A stretch of 64,000 nucleotides of DNA, from the NCBI GenBank assembly GCA_038746605.1, contig JBCDKM010000018.1, positions 37,791 to 101,790 on the forward strand. Direction: 5' to 3'. Both the position numbers and the translations under genes were made by a program. Positions within the stretch are counted from its first letter, which is position 1; each line of letters opens with the position of its first letter. The notes beneath the pieces are model-generated. The model saw nothing but the letters and a program-made list of their open reading frames with translations. It was not told the origin of the DNA and searched no databases. The DNA is from Rubricoccus sp038746605. Lineage in GTDB: Bacteria; Bacteroidota; Rhodothermia; Rhodothermales; Rubricoccaceae. Of the stretch, positions 1-7,494 are shown one piece after another.

Positions 1-329
1 TCCGGGTTGAAGTGCTTCAGTTCGAGCACGAGCGTGCCCTCCACCTCGCGCATGGCCCAGATCTCGTAGAACACGGGCGCTCCATCCTGCGCGAGGCGGA
101 ACATACCGGGCATCGCGCCCCCAACGGGGGGGAGCCAGATCTCATCGGTGTCGCCACCGAGGCCGGGGCCGTGCCAGGACCCCACGAGCCACGACACGTC
201 GTCGAGCGTAGCCGGTGGCTTCGCGAGGGTATCGGTACGGGCGAGGGTGTGCTCCGTAAGCGCCTCTTGCGCTGCAGCAGGCGAGACAAGAGCTGCGAGA
301 GCGAGGCAGACAACGAGGCGACGAATCAT
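1..329 (-). CDS. DUF6265 family exported protein (partial, C-terminus off the window)
   Basis: Reading the minus strand from the ATG at 327-329 gives an uninterrupted frame to the window edge. It opens with a signal peptide (MIRRLVVCLALAALVSPAAA) and continues with SWLVGSWHG, EIWLPPVGGAMPGMFR, FYEIWAMRE and LVLELKHFNP, which I recognise as the DUF6265 lipocalin-like domain. The first four bases overlap the stop of the upstream VOC gene (ATGA), so the two are probably translationally coupled. It is predicted to be periplasmic. The biochemical role of the family is not known to me. About 110 residues are visible. Confidence 0.8.
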   Translation of the reverse strand, partial: MIRRLVVCLALAALVSPAAAQEALTEHTLARTDTLAKPPATLDDVSWLVGSWHGPGLGGDTDEIWLPPVGGAMPGMFRLAQDGAPVFYEIWAMREVEGTLVLELKHFNP

Positions 330-721
330 GGCAGGCGAGTCGGAAGCCCGGCGGGCTGGTGGTAGCTGAGAGTGTGGTTGTCGGGATCCAGGAAGTCGGC
401 GGTGAGACCGCCACCTGGAGCCTCACTGATGGGAGCTACGATCTCGACGTTCTGCCGGACCAGGGCGTCCACTGCGTCCTCGATGCCGCCTTCCAGCCCG
501 AAGACCACTACCGGACTCCGGCCCGGCGGATCTTCCGAGGTCTCGATAAACACGAGTGTGAGTGCACCGACATCGCCGGAGAGAATCGCAGGGTGATCGT
601 CGTCCGCCTCCATGCGGGAGAGATCCAGATGGAGGACATCGCGGTAGAATTGCTCTGTGCGCTGGAGGTCAGCGACGTAGAAGACGAGCGCGGAGACGGC
701 GTTGGGGGTGGCAGTAGGCAT
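326..721 (-). CDS. VOC (glyoxalase/bleomycin-resistance fold) family protein
   Basis: A 131-aa protein with the vicinal-oxygen-chelate pattern: an N-terminal beta-alpha-beta with VFYVADLQRTEQFYRDVLHL, a central VVVFGLEGGIEDAVDAL, and a C-terminal GGGLTADFLDPDNHTLSYHQ that supplies the usual late acidic/His region. VOC proteins are small cytoplasmic metal-dependent lyases, dioxygenases or resistance proteins. Nothing here fixes the substrate. It is the first gene of a two-gene unit with the downstream DUF6265 gene (4-bp overlap). The start is the ATG at 719-721. Confidence 0.85.
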   Translation of the reverse strand: MPTATPNAVSALVFYVADLQRTEQFYRDVLHLDLSRMEADDDHPAILSGDVGALTLVFIETSEDPPGRSPVVVFGLEGGIEDAVDALVRQNVEIVAPISEAPGGGLTADFLDPDNHTLSYHQPAGLPTRLP

Positions 722-781
722 GAGCGAGGAGGAACGTGTACCGGGTCGTTGCCACCCTCTCCCGTTTTGTGAGGGGTGGCC

Positions 782-1393
782 TCACGAAGGGGTCCCGATT
801 ACCAGGAGGTGGCCGTCAGGATCGTGCGTGCCGATCCCTGGTGCGACCTGAGTGCGAGCCAAGAGCGCGCGGCGGATGAGGCCCAGCGCGAGGTCGTCCG
901 CGCGGGACTGGCGGCGCGCGTAGGCGAGCGCGAGCGCCTCGCGCTGAACCGACTCTGGGAGCGCGCCGAGGCGCCGACGCACCGTGACCAGCCGCTGCCG
1001 GAACGCGGTACCCGAGATTCCCAGGACGGCGCAGATCTCATCGCGCCGGAGGCCATGGAGCGCAAGAACAAGGACGCGCCGCGCAGACGGAGGCATCCCA
1101 TCGATGTGGAACGCGGCGTTCGCGTCGGCGAGCGTGTCGGTCGGCTCCTGCCGGTCGTCGGGTGTGGTGGCGGCCTCTCGCTGCCGCCGGCGCACCGCCG
1201 AGCGCGCACGGAATGCCGCCTGGTTGCGAATTACACCCGTCAGCCACCGCCGGTTGGACTCGTCATCGAGATCCAGACGGCTGGCCGCTGCTGCGATGAT
1301 CAGGGCGTCGTGCAGGAGGTCTTCCGCCTCGGAGGCTACGCGCGAGTGGCGCCGGGCGACTGCGAGCCAGTCCGTGTAGTGCGCGGGGGTCAT
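782..1393 (-). CDS. ECF-like RNA polymerase sigma factor
   Basis: A 203-aa protein. Residues about 15-75 resemble sigma region 2 (EAEDLLHDALI, then NRRWLTGVIRNQAAFRARSAVRRR). Residues about 100-145 match a region-4 helix-turn-helix (PPSARRVLVLALHGLRRDEICAVLGIS, then FRQRLVTVRRRLG). A basic 55-aa tail ending in GTHDPDGHLLVIG follows and is not part of the canonical fold. No anti-sigma gene lies beside it, which is unusual for classical ECF pairs; the tail could have a regulatory role. Region 2 is divergent, so target promoters cannot be guessed. Confidence 0.7.
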   Translation of the reverse strand: MTPAHYTDWLAVARRHSRVASEAEDLLHDALIIAAAASRLDLDDESNRRWLTGVIRNQAAFRARSAVRRRQREAATTPDDRQEPTDTLADANAAFHIDGMPPSARRVLVLALHGLRRDEICAVLGISGTAFRQRLVTVRRRLGALPESVQREALALAYARRQSRADDLALGLIRRALLARTQVAPGIGTHDPDGHLLVIGTPS

Positions 1394-1499
1394 ACAGGTC
1401 TAGAGAGAGTCACCGCTGGATGTAAGGAGCAGCACCACAGGCTAGCACGTCTCGCGGTTGCGGAGGCGGTCTCGCACACCACGGAGTGACCCGTCTACA

Positions 1500-1757
1500 T
1501 CAAGAAGAGCGGTAAGTGCTCAGAAGCTGGAGGAAATCGTCTAGCAACGCCTGGACGCCTCCGTCTCCGGGCCCCCACGTGTTCGCGACGAACGCGAGCG
1601 ACACCTCCGCATGGTAATCGACCAAGACACCGGGATCGTTGCCACCGCTCGCCCAGACGGAACGAGCGCGAGTCTCAGGCGAGACCCGCGCTCTCGGGAA
1701 ACAACAAACGGTTATCGTGCAATCCGCGGGGTAGCCGTCGTGTGACCAGTCGTCCAA
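1500..1757 (-). pseudogene. Probable 3' remnant of a class-C beta-lactamase-like serine hydrolase
   Basis: An 85-codon minus-strand frame with no good start ends in ASGGNDPGVL, AEVSLAFVANTWGPGD and ALLDDFLQLL. This resembles the end of serine hydrolases of the beta-lactamase/DD-peptidase superfamily, where an H-G-G-N-D-P-G box is followed by a strand ending in xANT and a last helix. The His of the box is Ser here, and no SxxK or YxN region can be traced upstream in any minus-strand frame. I read it as a decayed fragment; an unrelated short gene is the alternative. Confidence 0.4.
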
Positions 1758-1989
1758 GAGGCAAACGCGCGTCGAGGAGCAGGGGCTGAGCGGCGTCCGA
1801 AGAGGACCGGGCTCGCGGGACGGCGGGAGCGAATGGAGGGGCGGGAGGCAAACATCGGGAGAGGCGGTTGGTGTGACACCCGAGCTCTTTCCAACCGGCG
1901 TGCCACCCTCCGTTCTGGCTCAACTCCGCGATTTCGCGCCTTTCACCGGGCGCTGGTGCACACTCGCTGCGCCCCAGCGCCCACTCCGC
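1758..1989. other. Non-coding stretch upstream of the serine-hydrolase remnant
   Basis: Short overlapping frames occur on both strands, but none has a convincing start, domain or codon pattern. It may contain unrecognisable debris of the remnant at 1500-1757. Confidence 0.4.
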
Positions 1990-2009
1990 CCACCTCGGTC
2001 CCGAGGCGG
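1990..2009. repeat. 20-bp palindrome of the dispersed GCCTCGG/CCGAGGC family
   Basis: CCACCTCGGTCCCGAGGCGG, with 9-bp arms and a 2-bp centre. It lies 2 bp beyond the stop codon of the alpha/beta hydrolase gene, a typical position for this family. It would form a strong hairpin in the mRNA but lacks a U-tract. Confidence 0.8.
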
Positions 2010-2011
2010 GG

Positions 2012-3514
2012 CTACTCCCCCGGGGCTCGCCACTCCAACGGCGCCAGCACCACGCGATCCGGGAGGCGGCCCATGTCCCCTGTCGCGAACCAGTGGTAGA
2101 GACCGTCCTCGAACGCCTCGCTCACCTCTGCAGCCTCGTAGATCGCACCATGCGCCCCGCCCTCGACCGTGACGAGGTGGTGATCGCGGAACGAGGGCAG
2201 AAGCTCCGTGACGTTCTCGTACGGCGTGCTCATGTCCCACGTCCCGTGGAGCAACAGCGTCGGAACGTCGGTCACGAAGCCGGTGCGGAAGTCATCTCCG
2301 AGGTCTGCGTCCCACGGGATACAGCCCACGCTGTAGAGAGCCCAGACCGCCCCGACGAGATCTGCGCCCTTCGAGGCACGGTATCGCGCGTCTCTCTCGT
2401 CGGTGATGCCCGAGGCACAGTCGAGCTGGTAGAACGCCGCGTGCCGCATACCCGTGCGGGTCTTCAGACGGAAGATGCGACGGGCAGCAGGCTCGAAGTC
2501 ACCATCCAGCATCGTCAGGATGTCGAGTGCCCAGGTAGGCGCGAGATGATTCCACGCGAGGCCACGCGTGACGCCACGCGACAGTTCGCGGAAATCATCG
2601 CCTGTGAGCGTCACGACGAGCGAGTCTCCGGTGTCAGGGTGAACCGTCGGAACCAGAATCGGCTGCGCATCCGCACGCCGGATGAGATCGCGGTACGCGT
2701 TCAGAAGACCGCCTGGCGGGATGTGAGGCGCCAAGACTTCCGACGATTCGGCAGCGGCGGCGATGGATTCGAGCGCCCGTTCCAGCCCATCCGGGTCGTC
2801 GTAGGTGTGGTCCGGGCCTTCGAGGCCGTAGAACGTGGCGCGGGTCACGAGATCCGGGAACTCGCGCAAGATGGCGATTCCGAGGTGAGACCCGAAGCTG
2901 CTACCGAACAACTGGATCTGATCGTACCCCAGTTCGCGCGCCGAATCGGCGACGTCGGCCGCGGCTTCGAGGACGTTGAACCCGGCGAGATCGAGCCCCG
3001 CTCTCTCGTAGAACTGGCGACACTGGCGGAGCGCGTCGAGAAGCGCCTGCTCACGCGGGGCATCGTCGAACGAATCCGCCAGGGAGAGTGTCTCGCGATC
3101 CTCACACGGGGTGTCCGTCGAGGTCCCAAACCCTCGCTGGCCGACGTACACCACGTCTGTGCTCGGGAGAAGGGGCTCGATGTTGAACTGGTAGTGGATC
3201 GAGGTGCCGAGTTCGCTGTCGATGCCGGGGTAGCCCGGTCCACCGCGAAGCCGGAACACAGGCGGGATGCCAGTCGGCGCATCGGCGGCGCGACGGAAGC
3301 GGACGACCTCCACGGTGATCGTCTCGCTGGACCCAGCGGCTCGGTTGACCGGCACCGTCAGGACCCCACGCTCGAAGGTCACACTCCGCCCGTCATCCCA
3401 CGTGACGGTCTCTTCGGTGAGGATCAGAGGAGACGAGCCCGGCGCGACCGCTGAAACGGAGTGGCAGGCGGTGAGGAAAAACGCGAGGAAGAGAAACGGC
3501 CGGAGGACACGCAT
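2012..3514 (-). CDS. Secreted lipoprotein alpha/beta hydrolase (TAP/prolyl-aminopeptidase-like)
   Basis: A 500-aa protein with an N-terminal lipoprotein signal whose box LTAC places the acylated Cys at residue 17. The alpha/beta-hydrolase pieces are in order: an oxyanion-type loop RGGPGYPG near residue 90, the nucleophile elbow GSSFG (Ser about 206), an acid in LLHGTWDMSTP, and the catalytic His in EGGAHG near the C-terminus. The layout and length match the tripeptidyl aminopeptidase-like (TAP) hydrolases, which release N-terminal peptides or act on esters. The loop has R instead of the common H before GGPG. It is divergent from a LysR regulator that probably controls it. Confidence 0.85.
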   Translation of the reverse strand: MRVLRPFLFLAFFLTACHSVSAVAPGSSPLILTEETVTWDDGRSVTFERGVLTVPVNRAAGSSETITVEVVRFRRAADAPTGIPPVFRLRGGPGYPGIDSELGTSIHYQFNIEPLLPSTDVVYVGQRGFGTSTDTPCEDRETLSLADSFDDAPREQALLDALRQCRQFYERAGLDLAGFNVLEAAADVADSARELGYDQIQLFGSSFGSHLGIAILREFPDLVTRATFYGLEGPDHTYDDPDGLERALESIAAAAESSEVLAPHIPPGGLLNAYRDLIRRADAQPILVPTVHPDTGDSLVVTLTGDDFRELSRGVTRGLAWNHLAPTWALDILTMLDGDFEPAARRIFRLKTRTGMRHAAFYQLDCASGITDERDARYRASKGADLVGAVWALYSVGCIPWDADLGDDFRTGFVTDVPTLLLHGTWDMSTPYENVTELLPSFRDHHLVTVEGGAHGAIYEAAEVSEAFEDGLYHWFATGDMGRLPDRVVLAPLEWRAPGE

Positions 3515-3600
3515 GGCAGGGAGGGGGCGGAAGACACGGAGCGGCAGGGTAGAGTGGCATTCGCGGTCTGTCCACCAGCATGCATAGATTGACCTCTCTT

Positions 3601-3615
3601 ATGCACTGTGTGCAT
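3601..3615. promoter_or_regulatory. Perfect LysR box (T-N11-A) at the LysR start
   Basis: ATGCACTGTGTGCAT is a perfect inverted repeat (6-bp arms, 3-bp centre) and contains the T-N11-A core that LysR-type regulators bind. It ends 2 bp before the LysR start codon. A further TGCAT half-site lies at 3581-3585. The position fits autorepression plus control of the divergent hydrolase gene that starts at 3514. Confidence 0.75.
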
Positions 3616-3617
3616 CA

Positions 3618-4523
3618 ATGGAGCTTCGTCAGATTGAATGTTTCATCGCCGTAGCCGAGGAGGGACACTTCGGCCGGGCCGCCCAGCGCGTCCATCTCTC
3701 GCAGTCGGCCTTCTCGCGTCAGATCCAACGTCTGGAAGCCGACCTGGGAGTTCGCCTCTTCGACCGCACCACACGCCGAGCGACGTTGACTGCGAGCGGC
3801 CGGGCCTTTCGGCGCGACGCCCGTGAGGTACTCCACTGGGCCGACCGCGCACGTGCGTCGGCGCAGGAGGCCGCGGACGGACGGGCAGAAACGCTCCGCA
3901 TCGGGGCCGTGAGTTCAGCCACAGCGCGTCTGCTTCCTGCCTTACTTCGCACTTTTCGCGAGCGGGCGCCGAAGAGTTCGGTCCGCCTCGTCCAGCGCTT
4001 TCAGGAAGAGATCCTCGATGCCTTGCGGACGCGCGAGATCGACGTGGGTATCAGTCGGGGGCCCTTCGACACTGCAGATGGCGTGGGAGTCCTCGCGCTC
4101 CGGGCCGAGCCCCTCGTGGTGCTGCTTCCCACGGACCACAGGCTGACTTCCCTCGCAGCCGTCCCGCTGGAGGAGCTGGCCCGTGAGCCCTTCGTGCTCT
4201 CGCCCCGCCATCGTTCCGGCGGCTATATGGCGACCGTTCTAGCGCTCTGCCGGTCGGCGGGATTCGAGCCGCGCGTCGTGGAAGAGGCCGAACCTCTGGC
4301 CGCCACACTGGCACTCGTAGCGGCCGGGCTGGGCGTCACGCTTTCACCCGAGATCACGGCGCAGAGCGTGCAAACGGGCATCGAGGTCCGCCTACTGGCG
4401 GGCGTCCCACCCGATGTTTTGGACGCGACATCGCTCTCCCTGGTGTGGCGCGCAGATGACACGCCGCCTGTCGTCGCCCGCTTCCTCCGCACAGCCGAGT
4501 TCGTGATCAGAACCGGAACGTGA
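3618..4523 (+). CDS. LysR-family transcriptional regulator
   Basis: A 301-aa protein. Residues 1-60 form the winged helix-turn-helix (ELRQIECFIAVAEEGHFGRAA, LSQSAFSRQIQRLEADLGVRLFDR). Residues about 90-295 form the two-lobed effector domain, starting at LRIGAVSSATARLLPALL. It is a DNA-binding activator/repressor that responds to an unidentified small molecule. It is divergent from the lipoprotein hydrolase with 103 bp between them, and a perfect LysR box sits in that gap. Its last 17 bp overlap the convergent histidine-kinase gene. Confidence 0.93.
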   Translation: MELRQIECFIAVAEEGHFGRAAQRVHLSQSAFSRQIQRLEADLGVRLFDRTTRRATLTASGRAFRRDAREVLHWADRARASAQEAADGRAETLRIGAVSSATARLLPALLRTFRERAPKSSVRLVQRFQEEILDALRTREIDVGISRGPFDTADGVGVLALRAEPLVVLLPTDHRLTSLAAVPLEELAREPFVLSPRHRSGGYMATVLALCRSAGFEPRVVEEAEPLAATLALVAAGLGVTLSPEITAQSVQTGIEVRLLAGVPPDVLDATSLSLVWRADDTPPVVARFLRTAEFVIRTGT

Positions 4524-5841
4524 ACACGGTCTGGACCTCCGGCTCTGAGACCACCGTCAGCGTCCCGCCGTGGAGCCGCGCGATGCGGTGCGCGAGGCTG
4601 AGACCAATCCCGCTCCCGCTCTGCTTCGTGGAGAAAAACGGTACGAAGGCCCGGTCCTGTACCTCGGGCAGCAACCCTGGCCCGTTGTCGATGACCTCTA
4701 CTACGGGTCGGCCGGAGGAGCCCACGGACGCCCGGAGGCGCAGCGTGGCGTCCGGCGTGTCCTCCATCGCCTCGGCAGCGTTCAGCGCGAGGTTGACGAG
4801 CGCCTGCTCCACGAGATCGGGGTCGGCAGTGATCTCCAGGCCTTCCGGCTCCACCTCCACGGAGACCGTGACATCCTCGGTGCTCGCCCGCATGAGCATC
4901 GCGATGTCGCCGAGCAGTTCGGCGGCGGAGACGACGCGGGATTCCGGTTGCGGGAGCCGCGCTAGCGTCCGGTACGAGTCCACGAATGCCACGAGCCCAC
5001 GGCTGCGCCGCTCGATGGTGCCGAGTGCTTCCTGCACGTCGTCGGTGTGGTTCGAGGCGAGGAGCGTCTGGGCGGTCCCGGCCAGCGAAGCGATGGGGGC
5101 GACGGAGTTGGTGATCTCGTGCGTGAGCACGCGCGTGAGTTGCTGCCAGGCCTCCAACTCGCGGGCCTCCAGTTCCTGACGGATGTCCTGCAGCGAGATC
5201 AGCGAGTGCGTCTCCCCCGCGATGACGAAGCGGGTGGAGTAGGCCACGAGTTCCTTCGGCCCCTCCGCGTGGTCCAGACGGATGAGGATGCGTTCGCCAG
5301 GTGCGAGGCGTTCCAGCGCCTCGGCCGCCTCGGGGGCGCGCTGGCGGAGGCTGTCCACTGAGCGCGGGCGCGGGATGCCGAGCGTGCGCCCCGCCGCGAG
5401 GTTGAAGAGCGTCACCTCGCCGTCGGCCCGGAGCCCGATCAGCGCCACGCCGACGTGCCGCACGACGGCCTCCAGATAGCCTGCCTGTTCTTCGCGCTCC
5501 GCCCGCACCTTGCGGAAGGCGTCGCTCACGGACTGGAACGCCTCCGCGAGACCGTCCAGGAGCGGATCGTGCCCGGACGACGAGAACCGAACCGACATGT
5601 CGTCTGCGCGGACGCTGTCGAGGAACTGCCGGAAGTCGCGCGCCGGGCGCTCTGCCTGCCGAACGATCCGCATCGCGGCCCACACGGCCAGCCCTCCGAG
5701 CACCAGCGCCCCGACCGTCCACGCTGGACCTCCACGGATCACGGCCACGGTCGCGCCCACAGACAGACCGGCGAGGAGCACCAGCCCCATACCGAGGCGG
5801 ACCCGGAACCGACGCCAGAGCAGGGGGAGCGAAGAGGTCAT
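4507..5841 (-). CDS. NtrY-like membrane sensor histidine kinase
   Basis: A 444-aa protein with two transmembrane helices at about residues 17-35 and 40-58, almost no periplasmic loop, and a HAMP/PAS-like stretch (about 60-215). The dimerisation helix carries LTHEITNSVAPI (phospho-His about 241). The GHKL ATPase domain has an N box NLALNAAEAM, a G1 box DNGPGLLP and a G2 box GSGIGLSLAHRIARLHGG. The short periplasmic part suggests that it senses a cytoplasmic or membrane cue. It lies 32 bp downstream of the NtrC-type regulator gene, so the pair forms one operon and one phosphorelay. Confidence 0.93.
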   Translation of the reverse strand: MTSSLPLLWRRFRVRLGMGLVLLAGLSVGATVAVIRGGPAWTVGALVLGGLAVWAAMRIVRQAERPARDFRQFLDSVRADDMSVRFSSSGHDPLLDGLAEAFQSVSDAFRKVRAEREEQAGYLEAVVRHVGVALIGLRADGEVTLFNLAAGRTLGIPRPRSVDSLRQRAPEAAEALERLAPGERILIRLDHAEGPKELVAYSTRFVIAGETHSLISLQDIRQELEARELEAWQQLTRVLTHEITNSVAPIASLAGTAQTLLASNHTDDVQEALGTIERRSRGLVAFVDSYRTLARLPQPESRVVSAAELLGDIAMLMRASTEDVTVSVEVEPEGLEITADPDLVEQALVNLALNAAEAMEDTPDATLRLRASVGSSGRPVVEVIDNGPGLLPEVQDRAFVPFFSTKQSGSGIGLSLAHRIARLHGGTLTVVSEPEVQTVFTFRF

Positions 5842-5873
5842 GCGTAGCGGTTCGCGCGCTGTCGTCCTGGAGA

Positions 5874-7280
5874 CTACAACCCGTACTTCTCGATGCGGCG
5901 GTAGAGCGACTTGCGCGTCAGGCCCAGTTCCTCCGCTGCGTGCGTGATGTTGCCGCCGTGCTTGGAAAGGGCCCGACGAACCGCCGCGCGCTCGATCTCC
6001 TCGAGATCCAGCGTCCCGCCGATGGGCGCCGCGCTCTGAGCGGGAGGCGTCGCAGAAAAGCGGAGATCGTCGGGGCCCACCTCGCGACCATCGGTCAGGA
6101 CCACGGCTCGCTCGATGGTGTTCTGAAGCTCGCGGACGTTGCCGGGCCAGGTGTACGCCCGAAGCTGACCTCGCGCAGCGCTGGAGAAGCCATCTACCCG
6201 GCGGCTGTACGCGGTCGCGTAGTGTGCCAGAAAGTGGTCCGCGAGGAGATCGATATCGTCGCCGCGTTCGCGTAGCGGCGGCAGCCAGAGCTCGACGGTG
6301 TTGATGCGGTAGAGAAGATCCTGGCGGAAGGAGCCCTGCGCGACGCGCTCGTGGACGGGCTCGTTGGTAGCGCTCACCAGCCGCACGTCGATGGGCCGAG
6401 GCGTCGGGTCGCCCACGCGGACAACCTCGCGGCGCTGGAGGGCCGCGAGCAGCTTGGCCTGCTCCGTCGGCTCCGTGTTGCCGATCTCATCCAAGAAGAG
6501 CGTTCCCTTGGCGGCGCTCTCGAAGCGACCGACGCGGTCGGCGGCGGCGCCGGTGAAGGCGCCCTTCGCGTGACCGAACAACTCGGACTCGAAGAGCGAC
6601 GACGGCACGGCGCCCAGGTCTACGGGCACGAAGGGCCCGCGCGCGCGCTTGGAGTGATCGTGGATGGCCTTCGCGATGAGCTCCTTTCCGGTACCGTTCT
6701 CGCCGAGCACGAGCACGTTGGCGTCCGTCGGGGCCACCTTGCGGATGGTAGCGTAGACGGCCTGCATGGCCGGGCTCGTCCCGATGAGGCCCGGCAAGCC
6801 GCCGGAGTCCTCCGATGACGCCACCGAGGCGGACCGGGCCGAGGCCGCAGGAGCACCCGCCTCGGGCACAGGAGCGGGGGTGCTGGACTCGCGCGAGAGG
6901 CGGAGTTGCGCCGCCGTCTCAATGGCCGACAGTAGGCGTTCATTGGACCACGGCTTCGTGATGAAGTCCGCCGCGCCGTGCTTCATCGCACGGACGGCCA
7001 GGTCCACGTCGCCGTAGCCCGTGATCATCACGATGACGGCGTTGGGGTCGATCCGCTTGGCGTTCTCCAGCCACTGGAGGCCCTCGCGGCCAGAGGACGC
7101 ATCGCGGCTGAAGTTCATGTCCAGCAGCACGCAGTCGTAGCGCGTCTCGCGGAGGAGCGTGGGCATCGCCACCGGACTAGTGGCGGTGTGCACCGTCTCG
7201 ACGTGCCCGCGGAGGAGCAGGCGGATGGCGGTCAGGATGTCTTCGTTGTCGTCGACGACGAGGACGGAGCGGGCGGTCAT
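5874..7280 (-). CDS. NtrC-family sigma-54-dependent response regulator
   Basis: A 468-aa protein. The receiver domain is residues 1-120 with an acidic pocket VVDDNED and phospho-Asp about 54 (DCVLLDMN). The AAA+ domain is about 160-400 with Walker A GENGTGKE, the sigma-54 contact loop GAFTGA and Walker B GTLFLDEIGN. A Fis-type helix-turn-helix closes it (GNITHAAEELGLTRKSLYRRIEKYGL region). I chose the ATG at 7278-7280 because the receiver begins there; the 66 codons upstream in frame are low-complexity. It is divergent from the membrane-fusion gene. Paired palindromes with a sigma-54 promoter in that gap, and again before tolC, are its likely targets. Confidence 0.95.
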   Translation of the reverse strand: MTARSVLVVDDNEDILTAIRLLLRGHVETVHTATSPVAMPTLLRETRYDCVLLDMNFSRDASSGREGLQWLENAKRIDPNAVIVMITGYGDVDLAVRAMKHGAADFITKPWSNERLLSAIETAAQLRLSRESSTPAPVPEAGAPAASARSASVASSEDSGGLPGLIGTSPAMQAVYATIRKVAPTDANVLVLGENGTGKELIAKAIHDHSKRARGPFVPVDLGAVPSSLFESELFGHAKGAFTGAAADRVGRFESAAKGTLFLDEIGNTEPTEQAKLLAALQRREVVRVGDPTPRPIDVRLVSATNEPVHERVAQGSFRQDLLYRINTVELWLPPLRERGDDIDLLADHFLAHYATAYSRRVDGFSSAARGQLRAYTWPGNVRELQNTIERAVVLTDGREVGPDDLRFSATPPAQSAAPIGGTLDLEEIERAAVRRALSKHGGNITHAAEELGLTRKSLYRRIEKYGL

Positions 7281-7370
7281 GGGAAGCGGTGGGAAGGACG
7301 AGAGCCTACGGGGCAAACCTCGTGCGTGCCACCTCCAAACGGCCCGAAGAGCGGAACAGAGCGGTTCACC

Positions 7371-7406
7371 GTGCCCTGGCGCACGGCCAGGTGCGCGCTG
7401 GCGCAC
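7371..7406 (+). promoter_or_regulatory. Paired activator sites (UAS) for the sigma-54 regulator
   Basis: The strong site is GTGCGCGCTGGCGCAC (7391-7406), a 6-4-6 inverted repeat. A weaker copy ending in the same CTGGCGCAC lies at 7371-7384, 22 bp upstream, about two helical turns. The strong site ends 44 bp before the GG of the -24 element. The same palindrome with the same spacing occurs before tolC. Confidence 0.7.
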
Positions 7407-7448
7407 ACCGGATCGCGCCCTCTGATACCTCAGGACCATTCGCGAAGA

Positions 7449-7464
7449 CGGCACGCCCCTTGGC
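7449..7464 (+). promoter_or_regulatory. Sigma-54-type -24/-12 promoter of the transporter operon
   Basis: CGGCACGCCCCTTGGC: GGCAC-N5-TTGG against the consensus TGGCAC-N5-TTGC. GG at 7450-7451 is followed by 10 bases and then GG where GC is expected. Transcription would begin near 7474, about 20 nt before the membrane-fusion start codon. Confidence 0.65.
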
Positions 7465-7494
7465 TCTCTCGACGACATCCGCCCCTACCTGCCG

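Noticed and set aside
2093..3454. A 453-codon plus-strand frame antisense to the lipoprotein hydrolase
   Set aside because: It is the antisense shadow of a gene with a complete catalytic triad and signal peptide.
4223..5722. A 499-codon frame over the NtrY-like kinase
   Set aside because: Same strand but a different frame from the kinase; composition is Arg/Gly/Ala-rich without motifs, whereas the kinase frame has all the catalytic boxes.
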